Below, piece by piece: positions 35,736-45,088 of a stretch of DNA of 64,000 nt (positions within the stretch are counted from its first letter, which is position 1; each line of letters begins with the position of its first letter). The notes under the pieces are model-generated. The model saw only the letters and a list, made by a program, of their open reading frames with translations, was not told where the DNA came from and searched no databases. Made by a program: the position numbers and the translations under genes. This stretch comes from Pseudoalteromonas umbrosa (GTDB lineage Bacteria > Pseudomonadota > Gammaproteobacteria > Enterobacterales > Alteromonadaceae), in NCBI RefSeq assembly GCF_030125375.1, contig NZ_JASJUU010000005.1, positions 207,604-271,603 of the forward strand, read 5' to 3'.

Positions 35736-37556
35736 TTATTTAGCTTGACGGCTTGCGCGCTTACGCTCACTTTCAGTCAATAGCTTCTTACGAATACGGA
35801 TGCTTTCAGGCGTTACTTCTACCAGCTCGTCATCATCGATGAACTCAAGTGCTTGCTCAAGTGTCATTACGATTGGTGGCACAAGGTTTTGCGCTTCATC
35901 AGTACCTGATGCACGAACGTTCGTTAGCTGCTTACCTTTAAGCGCGTTAACGGTTAAGTCGTTATCACGTGCGTGAATACCGATGATCATACCTTCGTAT
36001 ACTTCAACACCGTGACCGATGAATAGCTTACCACGGTCTTGAAGGTTGAATAGTGCGTTAGTCAGTGCTTTACCTGCCGCGTTTGCGATAAGTACACCGT
36101 TCTTACGTTGACCAATGTTACCGCCTTTGTGTGGGCCGTAGTGATCAAACGTGTGGTACATTAGACCAGAACCAGACGTCAACGTCATAAAGTCAGTTTG
36201 GAAACCGATAAGACCACGTGAAGGCATCATGAAGTCCATACGGATACGACCTTTACCATCTGGTGCCATGTCAGTCATTTCTGCTTTACGAAGACCAAGT
36301 TGCTCCATGATAGAACCTTGGTGCTCTTCTTCAACGTCAACTGTTACTGTTTCGTACGGTTCTTCTAACTGGCCATCTACTTCACGAAGAATTACTTCTG
36401 GACGAGATACAGCTAGCTCGTAACCTTCACGACGCATGTTTTCGATTAGAATACCTAAGTGAAGTTCACCACGGCCTGATACGCGGAAGCTATCTGGGTT
36501 ATCTGTTTCTTCAACGCGAAGTGCTACGTTGTGTACAAGCTCAGCTTGAAGACGCTCAAGGATGTTACGTGATGTCACGAACTTACCTTCCTGGCCTGAG
36601 AACGGTGACGTGTTTACAGAGAACGTCATTGTTACTGTAGGCTCATCAACAGACAGTGCAGGTAGTGCTTCAACTGCGTTTACATCACAGACTGTGTCAG
36701 AGATCTTAAGTTCACCAAGACCTGTGATCGCAATGATATCGCCCGCTTGCGCTTCTTGCGCTTCGTGACGGTCAAGACCTAAATAAGTCAGTACTTGGCC
36801 AACTTTACCGTTACGTGTTTTACCATCAGCGCCAACAATTGTTACCTGCTGGTTTACTTTAACAGTACCGCGCTTGATACGACCAACACCGATTACACCG
36901 ATGTAAGAGTTGTAGTCTAGCTGAGAGATCTGCATTTGGAAGTCGCCAGCTGGATCTGCGTCTGGCTGCTCTACCTGCTCAACAATCGCTTCAAACATAG
37001 GTTGCATGTTGTCAGACGGTTCGTCTAGATCAAGTGTCGCCCAACCGTTGATAGCAGATGCGTAGATAACTTGGAAATCTAGCTGCTCATCTGTCGCGCC
37101 TAGGTTGTCGAATAGGTCAAATACTTGATCCATAACCCAGTCAGGACGTGCGCCTGGCTTGTCAATTTTGTTGATAACAACGATAGGCTTAAGGCCAAGA
37201 GCAAATGCTTTTTGCGTTACGAAACGCGTCTGAGGCATTGGACCTTCTTGTGCATCTACTAGTAGAAGTACAGAATCAACCATTGATAGTACACGTTCTA
37301 CTTCACCACCAAAGTCGGCGTGTCCCGGGGTGTCTACGATATTGATGTGGTAGTCGTTCCACTCAATGGCGGTGTTTTTCGCCAAGATTGTGATACCACG
37401 CTCTTTTTCAATATCATTTGAATCCATTACACGCTCTTCGTTGCCACCGCGTGTCTCTAATGTGCCAGATTGTTCTAGCAGCTTATCGACTAGGGTAGTT
37501 TTACCATGGTCAACGTGTGCGATAATCGCAATATTTCTTAACTTTTCAATGCTCAT
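35736..37556 (-). CDS. typA: Ribosome-associated GTPase TypA/BipA
   Basis: 606 residues (E. coli 607), starting MSIEKLRNIAIIAHVDHGKTT with the P-loop at residues 13-20. Switch and G4/G5 elements are seen as DTPGHADFGGEV, NKIDKPGA and ASAING. EF-G-like domains III and V and the specific C-terminal domain (ending RKRASRQAK) follow. It binds the ribosome and assists 50S assembly and growth at low temperature. Monocistronic, with its own promoter upstream. Confidence 0.97.
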   Translation of the reverse strand: MSIEKLRNIAIIAHVDHGKTTLVDKLLEQSGTLETRGGNEERVMDSNDIEKERGITILAKNTAIEWNDYHINIVDTPGHADFGGEVERVLSMVDSVLLLVDAQEGPMPQTRFVTQKAFALGLKPIVVINKIDKPGARPDWVMDQVFDLFDNLGATDEQLDFQVIYASAINGWATLDLDEPSDNMQPMFEAIVEQVEQPDADPAGDFQMQISQLDYNSYIGVIGVGRIKRGTVKVNQQVTIVGADGKTRNGKVGQVLTYLGLDRHEAQEAQAGDIIAITGLGELKISDTVCDVNAVEALPALSVDEPTVTMTFSVNTSPFSGQEGKFVTSRNILERLQAELVHNVALRVEETDNPDSFRVSGRGELHLGILIENMRREGYELAVSRPEVILREVDGQLEEPYETVTVDVEEEHQGSIMEQLGLRKAEMTDMAPDGKGRIRMDFMMPSRGLIGFQTDFMTLTSGSGLMYHTFDHYGPHKGGNIGQRKNGVLIANAAGKALTNALFNLQDRGKLFIGHGVEVYEGMIIGIHARDNDLTVNALKGKQLTNVRASGTDEAQNLVPPIVMTLEQALEFIDDDELVEVTPESIRIRKKLLTESERKRASRQAK

Positions 37557-37649
37557 TACTGTTACTCAGAGAAGTTGGCCTTCAGTGATCCTAGTCGATC
37601 CACGCAAAATTGCGCACCTAAGATACCGTTCCACAATTAAAGGTCGCGT

Positions 37650-37678
37650 ATTATCCCCTAATAATGTGACAGATGAAA
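37650..37678 (-). promoter_or_regulatory. Likely typA promoter
   Basis: On the minus strand TTTCAT (37673-37678) and GATAAT (37650-37655) are separated by 17 bp, about 95 bp before the typA start. Confidence 0.55.
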
Positions 37679-37826
37679 GTTTATCCAGAGGATTTTTTTC
37701 TTCTTTACTGCAATTTACTACTTAAATCCGCTGATTTTTTGCCTGTTGTTTGTTCCTGTACAAAGTACTAAACTGCGTCACAAGCCCATAGCAAAATGGG
37801 CAAAAAGAAAAACAAAGGAACGATAT

Positions 37827-39185
37827 ATGAAGTCACAGTCTCTGATTTTGATTGTGGAAGATAACCGGGAGGTGAGACTCGCGGCACGATTTGTACTGGA
37901 AGATTTCGGCTATCAAGTCGAAGAAGTCGAAAACCCCGTACAAGCACATGAATTTCTCTCCCATACCCACCCTGCTTTGATCATGCTCGACATGAACTTT
38001 GATCTCGACTCTACCTCGGGCGAAGAAGGACTGCGCTTTTTACGCGGACTCAAACGTGACGCCATCGATATTCCAGTGATCGCCATGACTGCGTGGTCGA
38101 ACACAGATTTAGTGGTGCAAGCCATGCAGCTAGGCGCTGTCGACTTTATTGAAAAACCTTGGCAAAACCAACGTCTTGAACAAGTGATTCAGCAACAGCT
38201 GAAAATATCGGGACTACAAAAAAGTAACTCCGCCCTCAGTCAAGCGCTTACACCAAACGGGGATGAACCCATTTGGCAAAGCGCGGCAATGCAGCAATTA
38301 ATGGCCCAGCTCAGCGCCGTGGCCCAAACGGATGCTAATATCCTCATAACTGGTGAAAACGGCGTAGGGAAAAGCCACATTGCTACTTGGATTCATAACC
38401 AGTCTTTGCGAAACACACAACCGTTTATTTCGCTCAATATGGCTGCTATTCCAGAACAGTTATTCGAAAGCGAACTGTTCGGTCATGTTAAAGGCGCATT
38501 TACAGATGCCAAAGCTGAGCGTGTAGGCCGCTTTGCATTAGCTGACAAAGGCACCTTATTTTTAGATGAGATAGGCACATTGCCACTTGCGCAGCAAGCC
38601 AAGCTGCTACGCGTGCTCGAAACAGGCGAATTTGAAATGGTAGGCTCGAGCAAAACCCTAACCAGTGATGTGCGACTGATCAGCGCAACCAATGCTGAAT
38701 TTGAGCAACTCATTACCAAAGGTGAATTCCGACAGGACTTATATTACCGTCTTAATACATTCGCGTTTACCATCCCTGCACTGCGAGAACGGGTTGATGA
38801 TATTGTGCCACTCGCCGAGCACTTTTTGGCAAAACATGGTAATAAGTATAACAAGCTGGATGTCACGATTGGCCCTTGCGCGAAGCAAGCTCTGATACAA
38901 TACAGCTGGCCCGGTAATACGCGTGAACTAAGCCATTTAATGGAAAGAGCCGTGCTACTTTGCCATACAGGTGTCATTCTCGCCACCGACCTGCACTTGC
39001 CAAATGCACAAATCAGCAACGTCATCGACTCGCTCCCTGAGATGACATTAGAACAAGCCGAAAGACATTTAATTGAGCAGGCATTGAGTAAATTTTCGGG
39101 CAATAAAAACAAGGCAGCACAGCAGCTAGGGATCACCAAACAAGCACTGTATCGACGGTTAGAAAAATATGCGCTGGAAGAATAA
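37827..39185 (+). CDS. Sigma-54-dependent response regulator (GAFTDA variant)
   Basis: 452 residues from the ATG at 37827, which follows an AAAGGAAC ribosome site; the open frame extends 81 bp further without support. A receiver (about 1-125) has the acidic pair VEDN and phosphoacceptor LIMLDMNF. An AAA+ domain has Walker A GENGVGKS and LFLDEIGTL. A Fis-type helix-turn-helix ends the protein (NKAAQQLGITKQALYRRLEKY). The sigma-54 contact loop reads GAFTDA instead of GAFTGA. Its kinase overlaps by 17 bp, and a sigma-54 promoter precedes the ABC exporter genes, its likely target. Confidence 0.93.
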   Translation: MKSQSLILIVEDNREVRLAARFVLEDFGYQVEEVENPVQAHEFLSHTHPALIMLDMNFDLDSTSGEEGLRFLRGLKRDAIDIPVIAMTAWSNTDLVVQAMQLGAVDFIEKPWQNQRLEQVIQQQLKISGLQKSNSALSQALTPNGDEPIWQSAAMQQLMAQLSAVAQTDANILITGENGVGKSHIATWIHNQSLRNTQPFISLNMAAIPEQLFESELFGHVKGAFTDAKAERVGRFALADKGTLFLDEIGTLPLAQQAKLLRVLETGEFEMVGSSKTLTSDVRLISATNAEFEQLITKGEFRQDLYYRLNTFAFTIPALRERVDDIVPLAEHFLAKHGNKYNKLDVTIGPCAKQALIQYSWPGNTRELSHLMERAVLLCHTGVILATDLHLPNAQISNVIDSLPEMTLEQAERHLIEQALSKFSGNKNKAAQQLGITKQALYRRLEKYALEE

Positions 39186-40467
39186 TAGCTTAGAAGGCTT
39201 TTGGAAAAAACAGTGCCTGCTGCTCATCCTAGTGCAAATCAGTTTACTCACAGTTTGCTGGCATTTTGGTTTTTCTCAGCCACACCCCATTTCCAATGCT
39301 GTGACAATTAGTTGTTTAATCACTTGGTTAGGGACAACTATTTGGATATTCAACCATGTAGTCACACAGGTAAAATCCTCTTATTTGCGCAGTACAACCC
39401 AGCTTGAGTCTTGCCGACAACAAGACTTTAGCCAACAAGCAAAAGCCCGCTTTACCACAGGTATCATTGGTGAATTCCATCACCAATTAAATCAATTAAG
39501 TAATGACTTACTTACAGCAAAAAACAATGAAGACAAAGAGTCAATCTTGCTTTTTCGCCTTGTAAAGCAATTAAACACGCCAATATTGGTGTTTGATGAA
39601 CGCTTGCAACTGAGCTTCGGCAACCAAGCGTGTACGACGTTATTCAACCAACCTTGGCAAACCTTACGCTTTACCAGTGCTGCACGACTCGGCTTAGGTA
39701 ACCAGCCTGATTGGCATTTCAAAGATGAAAAGCGCCAACAACGCTGGCAAGTACGCCACAGTAACTTTAATCATAACGGCCATACTTATCACTTGTTGGT
39801 GATGACGGATATCCAAATAGCGTTGAGAGAGCAAGAGCTCAAAGCATGGCAGCGATTGATACGGGTTATTAGCCATGAGATCCGCAACTCTCTCACCCCA
39901 GTCAGTACCATGTTAGAGAGACTCAGGCATAGGGCAAGCAATGAGCGAGATAGTGCTGCCTTTGATATCATTGTGGAACGCTGTGAGCACCTAGCTGAAT
40001 TCGTAAAACGCTATGCACAATTACAGCAAAGCGTCACGGTAAAGGCCACAGATCAGCCTTTTTCGCAGCTTTGTATGGAACTGATCGCTTTATATCCTCA
40101 GGCAAATTGGCAACTAGAAGGTCAACACCTCACGCTCAATTGCGATGTCACATTACTCAAGCAAGTACTTATCAACCTAACTAAGAATGCATTGGAAGCC
40201 TGCTCGGACACACCGCAACTCACATTATCTCTGAAACTCAAAAATCACACTGCGACAATTTGCTTAACAGACAACGGTCATGGACTCATTAACCCCGATA
40301 ACCTGTTTGTGCCTTTTTATTCAACTAAGGAGCGCGGTGAAGGAATTGGCTTAATGTTATGTCAGCACCTGACAGAGCAAATGAATGGCCAATTGCAATT
40401 GGTTAATCGCGCAGATGATAAGCGGGGTGCCAGTGCTGTCATCACATTAGCACAACCCACTCACTAA
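39169..40467 (+). CDS. Membrane sensor histidine kinase
   Basis: 432 residues. Two hydrophobic helices near 16-35 and 45-65 leave only a very short periplasmic loop, so it may sense a signal in the membrane. A PAS-like region (about 130-215) precedes the phosphorylation helix RVISHEIRNSLTPVSTM. The ATP-binding domain has NLTKNALEAC, LTDNGHG and GEGIGLMLC. Its start overlaps the regulator gene, so they form a cognate pair. The ligand is unknown; envelope or peptide stress is plausible from the exporter next door. Confidence 0.9.
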   Translation: MRWKNNSLEGFWKKQCLLLILVQISLLTVCWHFGFSQPHPISNAVTISCLITWLGTTIWIFNHVVTQVKSSYLRSTTQLESCRQQDFSQQAKARFTTGIIGEFHHQLNQLSNDLLTAKNNEDKESILLFRLVKQLNTPILVFDERLQLSFGNQACTTLFNQPWQTLRFTSAARLGLGNQPDWHFKDEKRQQRWQVRHSNFNHNGHTYHLLVMTDIQIALREQELKAWQRLIRVISHEIRNSLTPVSTMLERLRHRASNERDSAAFDIIVERCEHLAEFVKRYAQLQQSVTVKATDQPFSQLCMELIALYPQANWQLEGQHLTLNCDVTLLKQVLINLTKNALEACSDTPQLTLSLKLKNHTATICLTDNGHGLINPDNLFVPFYSTKERGEGIGLMLCQHLTEQMNGQLQLVNRADDKRGASAVITLAQPTH

Positions 40468-40482
40468 GCGTCCGAATTTAAT

Positions 40483-40512
40483 AAAGCAAAGTCCGGTTTC
40501 GGACCTTGCTTT
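40483..40512. promoter_or_regulatory. Palindrome, candidate activator site or terminator
   Basis: GTCCG-GTTT-CGGAC (40491-40504), extended by AAAGCAA/TTGCTTT arms, lies just after the kinase gene and about 65-75 bp upstream of the sigma-54 promoter. A further GTCCG half-site is at 40470-40474. The position suits an upstream activating sequence for the neighbouring regulator. The same hairpin might instead end the kinase transcript, though no long T-run follows. Confidence 0.5.
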
Positions 40513-40566
40513 ATCAAGCCAACCTGAGAAAAGAAATAAAATCATTTAAAAACAACAATTTAAAAT

Positions 40567-40584
40567 TTGGCATATGGCTTGCTC
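40567..40584 (+). promoter_or_regulatory. Sigma-54 promoter of the ABC exporter operon
   Basis: TTGGCATATGGCTTGCTC has the invariant GG and GC dinucleotides separated by 10 bp and matches TTGGCAC-N5-TTGCW closely. The implied start near 40594 leaves about 27 bases before the adaptor ATG. It directly links the exporter to the adjacent sigma-54 regulator. Confidence 0.85.
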
Positions 40585-40620
40585 AATCCTTTGCATCATT
40601 AATAAATAATAAAGATAAAT

Positions 40621-41868
40621 ATGGACGTCGCAAAATCAAAAACAGTCACGCCAAAACACTCGCTCAAGAGAAAAATCACGGCTATGGTCGTCTGTGCCTC
40701 TGTGCTAGGCGGTGTATTTCATTTCACATCATCATCGAGCTCCACCAGCTTGCAACAAAACAGCTTAATTGTCGCAACAGTTCAGCGAGGTGATCTAGCT
40801 ATCCAAGTAGATGGATATGGCGTCCTACGCTCCAACCAACAAAAACTGTTAACTGCACAAAGTAGTGCTACGGTCAGTGAAATACTGCTACGTCCAGGTG
40901 CGGTTGTGACACCAGATTCTGTGATTTTAAGAATGCAAGATCCCGACCTGAAGCAGTTGATTGAAACAGCACGCATGGCACTTGAAGAACAAGAAGCTAA
41001 TTTGCGTCGTCAAAAGCTTGCCAACCAAAGAGAGCGCTTGTCAGAAAAAGCCACACAAGCACAATTGGAGAGCGAATATCAATCGTTGGTGCTGCGCCGG
41101 CAAGCGCAGCAAGTGCTTCGTGACCAAGGTGTTATCCCAGCCATCGACGTGCAAACTGCAGAGTTGGAGGAGCAACAGCTCGGCGCGCGTACCGAACTAC
41201 AGCGTCAACGTATTACGCAACTGGCACAATTACACCAAGAAGACATCGAAATATCTCAACAGCAGGTCAACCAAGCTCGCTCAAATTTGGCAAGATTAGA
41301 GCAACGCGCTCAGCAACTCGAAGTCACGGCGGGGATCAGCGGCACTATCCAACGCCTCGCGGTTGAGCTTGGTCAAAGCGTGTCGGCAGGACAAGAGTTA
41401 GCGCAAGTAGGTAGCAACTCAGACTTACAAGCGTTGATCCGCGTACCGCAATCAAAAGCGGAGCAAATCAAAGTCGGACAACCAGCAACTATCGATACTC
41501 GCCGTGAACGCGTTCCCGCTGCCGTTACTCGGATCACGCCACAAGTACAAGATGGCACTATCGAGGTTGAACTGTCGTTTACCGAGGGAGTACCTGAGTC
41601 GGCTAGACCAGAATTAAGCGTAGAAGCAGAGATCCTCACAAATCAATTGAGCAACGCTTTATATGTCGAGCGACCAGCGAATAAACAAGCCCATAGCGCA
41701 ACCGAGCTTTACATCATTGACGGGGATCAAGCTGTAGCAACCACAGTACGATTTGGCGAGGACGCAGGTCGACACTTGCAAATTTTACAAGGTGCGCAAG
41801 AAAACCAGCGTGTCATTCTCTCTGATATGACGCAGCACAGTGAGCATAAGGCTATCACGTTACTTTGA
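40621..41868 (+). CDS. HlyD-family periplasmic adaptor of ABC exporter
   Basis: 415 residues: one N-terminal membrane helix (about 22-41), a lipoyl-like half (VDGYGVLRSNQQKLLTAQSSATVSEILLRPG in parts), a long coiled-coil hairpin (about 115-225, rich in Gln, Glu and Arg) and the second half with GISGTIQRLAVELGQSVSAGQ and beta-barrel domains. Such adaptors bridge an inner-membrane ABC permease to an outer-membrane TolC channel; no TolC gene is present here. First gene of the sigma-54 operon. Confidence 0.88.
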   Translation: MDVAKSKTVTPKHSLKRKITAMVVCASVLGGVFHFTSSSSSTSLQQNSLIVATVQRGDLAIQVDGYGVLRSNQQKLLTAQSSATVSEILLRPGAVVTPDSVILRMQDPDLKQLIETARMALEEQEANLRRQKLANQRERLSEKATQAQLESEYQSLVLRRQAQQVLRDQGVIPAIDVQTAELEEQQLGARTELQRQRITQLAQLHQEDIEISQQQVNQARSNLARLEQRAQQLEVTAGISGTIQRLAVELGQSVSAGQELAQVGSNSDLQALIRVPQSKAEQIKVGQPATIDTRRERVPAAVTRITPQVQDGTIEVELSFTEGVPESARPELSVEAEILTNQLSNALYVERPANKQAHSATELYIIDGDQAVATTVRFGEDAGRHLQILQGAQENQRVILSDMTQHSEHKAITLL

Positions 41869-41903
41869 ACTCAATAACAAGAATTAAAAAAAAGGAATTA
41901 GAC

Positions 41904-42635
41904 ATGAAAGAAAGCGTATTAACAATGTCAGGCGTGACCAAAGTATTCAGCACCGAAGAAATGGAAACCCATGCATTAAGAGGCATAGATCTCACTATTT
42001 ATCGCGGAGACTTTGTCTCTATCTGTGGTCCGTCCGGCTGTGGTAAATCGACGTTACTCTCTATTTTAGGGCTGTTAGACATGCCCAGTTCTGGTCAGTA
42101 CCAAATTGAAGGAGAAGAAGTCAGCCAACTGACGTTGGCGCAGTCGGCATATATTCGCAACGAGAAAATCGGTTTCATATTTCAGTCGTTTAACCTGATT
42201 GATGAACTGACGGTCTATGACAATGTCGCACTACCGCTTAGATATCGCAAAGAACCCATGCCAGAAGAGCAGATCAAGCAGGCCGTGGAAGCTTGCCTTG
42301 CCAAAGTCGATATGAGCCATCGTGCGAGCCACAAGCCCAACCAACTTTCCGGTGGTCAACAACAGCGCATTGCCATTGCCCGAGCGTTGGTAGGACAGCC
42401 GAGCATGCTGCTAGTCGATGAGCCCACGGGTAACCTCGATTCAATCAACGGCGATGCAGTAATGGCCATGTTGCAGCAGCTCAATATCGAAGGCACCACC
42501 TTATGTATGGTGACGCACGATCCACGCTACGCCGATATGGCGACTCGGCAGCTCCATTTGCTCGATGGCAAAATCATCGACAGTGAAGAGCATAGCGACC
42601 CCAAGCATGCATTTGAAATTCCACTTGCACAGTAA
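41904..42635 (+). CDS. ABC transporter ATPase, MacB/LolD type
   Basis: 243 residues from the ATG at 41904, preceded by an AAGGAATTAG ribosome site. An upstream in-frame ATG at 41865 overlaps the adaptor stop but lacks that site. Walker A GPSGCGKST, signature LSGGQQQR, Walker B LLVDEPTGNLDS and switch MVTHD are intact. It powers the MacB-like permease encoded 12 bp downstream. These ATPases drive mechanotransmission: they move a periplasmic substrate through an adaptor and TolC rather than across the inner membrane. Confidence 0.93.
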   Translation: MKESVLTMSGVTKVFSTEEMETHALRGIDLTIYRGDFVSICGPSGCGKSTLLSILGLLDMPSSGQYQIEGEEVSQLTLAQSAYIRNEKIGFIFQSFNLIDELTVYDNVALPLRYRKEPMPEEQIKQAVEACLAKVDMSHRASHKPNQLSGGQQQRIAIARALVGQPSMLLVDEPTGNLDSINGDAVMAMLQQLNIEGTTLCMVTHDPRYADMATRQLHLLDGKIIDSEEHSDPKHAFEIPLAQ

Positions 42636-42647
42636 GTAGGTGCCATT

Positions 42648-45086
42648 ATGTTGAAACACAATTTATTAATCGCAATCAAAAGCCTAGCAAGAGTAAAAAG
42701 CTATGCACTAACCATCATCATGACCTTGGGTGTCACGCTAGGTGTGATGGTGGCGATGTATAACCTTAATTACCAAATCATCGCAGCGCCACTGCCTTAT
42801 CCTGATCAGGATCGGCTGTTCTTAGTCCAAGGCCAACTGCTGGCTGACGGTGAAGTGAAGCGTGAAAACTATCTGCCCTTTTTAGGCGCAGTTGAAGCTT
42901 ATAAAGATAAACATCCAGGTATCGAGACTTTTGCATTACACAATATCAGTATTGATGTTGAGCAAAGCTTACCAAACAGCCCAACCTTCAACACAGGCGC
43001 CATCACACCTGAATATATGCAGATCATCGATGCGCCACTGGCATTAGGACGTCACTTTACTAACGAGGAAGGGCTCGACAGCAATCAACCTGTTGCCATT
43101 ATCTCATACGATGTCTGGCAAACACACTTTGGTGGGAGCAGTGAAGTACTCTACCGCTCTGTGACTTTCAAAGGTATCAGCTTTATCATCGTTGGCGTCA
43201 CAGCTGAACACTTCGCTGAGCCTGTATTAGCAACCCCCACTTGGCGCACCGATGTGTGGTTTCCATACGACTATCGCGATACCCCAGATCCGCTTTGGAC
43301 ATTTTCCTCAAACCAGGTTCACTTGGTTGGTAAATTGGCCAAAGATGCGGATATAAACCGTACTCAGCTCGCACTCAATAACTGGGTGATGGCACGCTAC
43401 CCAGCAGCGGTTGCTGATGATCCCACAGTAGCAAATACTGAAGTTAAATGGCGTTTTACCACTTACAAATCACGTATTATTGGCGATGCAGGCAATACCA
43501 GTGTCATGATGCTCGCAGGCAGTGTGGTACTGCTGCTTATTGCCCTCAGTAACATTGGCAACCTCGTTTTATCTCGCGCTGTTGAGCAACAACGTGCCTT
43601 TGCTATTCAAGCCGCATTAGGTGCGCAACCTCACCACTTATTCAAGCAAGTACTGGTTGAATTATCTTTGCTATTCGCTGCCGCACTCATTGTTGCCACC
43701 GGTATCGTGAGCCTTATTTTAGGTTTATTAAAAGCTGGCTATGCAGGCCCACTTGCACGTTTAGATGAACTAAGCCTCAACATGAACACAGTGCTCTTTG
43801 CGATTGCCTTAACACTCGTTCTTAATTTTGCACTCGCATGGGTGGTCAGCAAGCAGCTTAATTACAATGCCATTATTGGTGCATTGCAAAGCAGTGGTAA
43901 AGGTTCTGGTGTACAAGTGTCTAAACACACACGCCAAGTACTGGTTTCAATGCAGGTATTTTTTTGCATCTCTCTGCTTGTATTATGTGTGAGTATTTTC
44001 AAACAAAGCTGGGCACAGCTCACAGCCCCAACGCATATCAATACCGAAAATACCTCACAGATTGCTTTAAACGTTGGCACTTTACTCACTGAAATGTCAC
44101 CAGAGCAGCGCGCCACACTGGTGCTTGAAGCAACAGAGCGACTTAACCAGCACAGTGACATCGTGCGTGCCGGTGTCGGAAGCTATCCACCTATCTCTTA
44201 TTGGCTGGAGCAGTTCTCTACATACCAATCACAGTTACAACCAGGTATGGATAAGCCTATCGTGTCACACAAACGCGTCTGGGGAACACGCGCTTATTTT
44301 GAAACATTCGGCTTAAGCTTAAAGCAAGGGCGTCATTTTACCGATGCTGAGGCCAGAGATAGAGCCCCCGTGGTGATCATCAATGAATTTATGGCTGAAA
44401 TGATTAAAGCGTCTGGGCAAGACCCAATTGGTGCAAAGTTATATGGACGCAACTCCAGTGACCCTATCACGGTAGTAGGTATCGTCGGTAATTTGAATTT
44501 ACCAAACCAACCACCAATTTCTAGAACCTATCGCCCTCGTGTGAATACTGGATACCCTATTGTTGTTGTCGAAACCAAACCAAACGCGCAGCTATCTAGA
44601 CAAAGTATCAATGATTTACTGGCGCAAGTACATTCACAAATACGCGTCTATGACTTGCAAACCACAGAGCAAATTTTATCCTCGCACCTTAAATCACAGC
44701 GCGTTGCCAGTATTTTTACTATCGTGCTTTCAGTGGTTGCGGTGATATTAGCAGGTATTGGTATTTACGGCGTATTTAGCTATGCCATTGCATTACGACG
44801 CTATGAGCTAGGCATTAGAATGTCAATTGGTGCAACCCCTGTGGCAATTTTCAAACTGGTACTGACAGAAAATATGCAACCCTTTTTAATCGCAGCCGCT
44901 GCGGCCACCTGTGCATTACTTATCGGTTACTTTAGTGCCGCATCTACACCCATCATGCAAATGATGAATATCTGGAGTTGGTTGATACCTGTGGTCCTGA
45001 TAGCAAGTCTAGTTGTGGGTATCACCTTACTGTCAGCTTGGAGCATTATTCGCCAGCCTGCACAATACGCCTTAAAAGGCGCGTAA
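42648..45086 (+). CDS. Duplicated MacB/FtsX-type ABC permease
   Basis: 812 residues with two MacB-like halves. Each has a leading membrane helix (about 20-40 and 424-444), a large periplasmic MacB core domain (first half near 45-270, second near 450-680) and three C-terminal helices (about 277-295, 330-352, 375-397 and 690-712, 740-760, 775-795). This eight-helix design would supply a whole dimer from one chain, unlike four-helix MacB. Substrates of such pumps include peptides and other amphipathic compounds; here it is unknown. Confidence 0.9.
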   Translation: MLKHNLLIAIKSLARVKSYALTIIMTLGVTLGVMVAMYNLNYQIIAAPLPYPDQDRLFLVQGQLLADGEVKRENYLPFLGAVEAYKDKHPGIETFALHNISIDVEQSLPNSPTFNTGAITPEYMQIIDAPLALGRHFTNEEGLDSNQPVAIISYDVWQTHFGGSSEVLYRSVTFKGISFIIVGVTAEHFAEPVLATPTWRTDVWFPYDYRDTPDPLWTFSSNQVHLVGKLAKDADINRTQLALNNWVMARYPAAVADDPTVANTEVKWRFTTYKSRIIGDAGNTSVMMLAGSVVLLLIALSNIGNLVLSRAVEQQRAFAIQAALGAQPHHLFKQVLVELSLLFAAALIVATGIVSLILGLLKAGYAGPLARLDELSLNMNTVLFAIALTLVLNFALAWVVSKQLNYNAIIGALQSSGKGSGVQVSKHTRQVLVSMQVFFCISLLVLCVSIFKQSWAQLTAPTHINTENTSQIALNVGTLLTEMSPEQRATLVLEATERLNQHSDIVRAGVGSYPPISYWLEQFSTYQSQLQPGMDKPIVSHKRVWGTRAYFETFGLSLKQGRHFTDAEARDRAPVVIINEFMAEMIKASGQDPIGAKLYGRNSSDPITVVGIVGNLNLPNQPPISRTYRPRVNTGYPIVVVETKPNAQLSRQSINDLLAQVHSQIRVYDLQTTEQILSSHLKSQRVASIFTIVLSVVAVILAGIGIYGVFSYAIALRRYELGIRMSIGATPVAIFKLVLTENMQPFLIAAAAATCALLIGYFSAASTPIMQMMNIWSWLIPVVLIASLVVGITLLSAWSIIRQPAQYALKGA

Positions 45087-45088
45087 CC

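Noticed and set aside
40506..40793. 95-codon plus-strand frame over the exporter promoter
   Set aside because: It crosses the sigma-54 promoter and overlaps the adaptor gene in another frame; no ribosome site and biased shadow composition.
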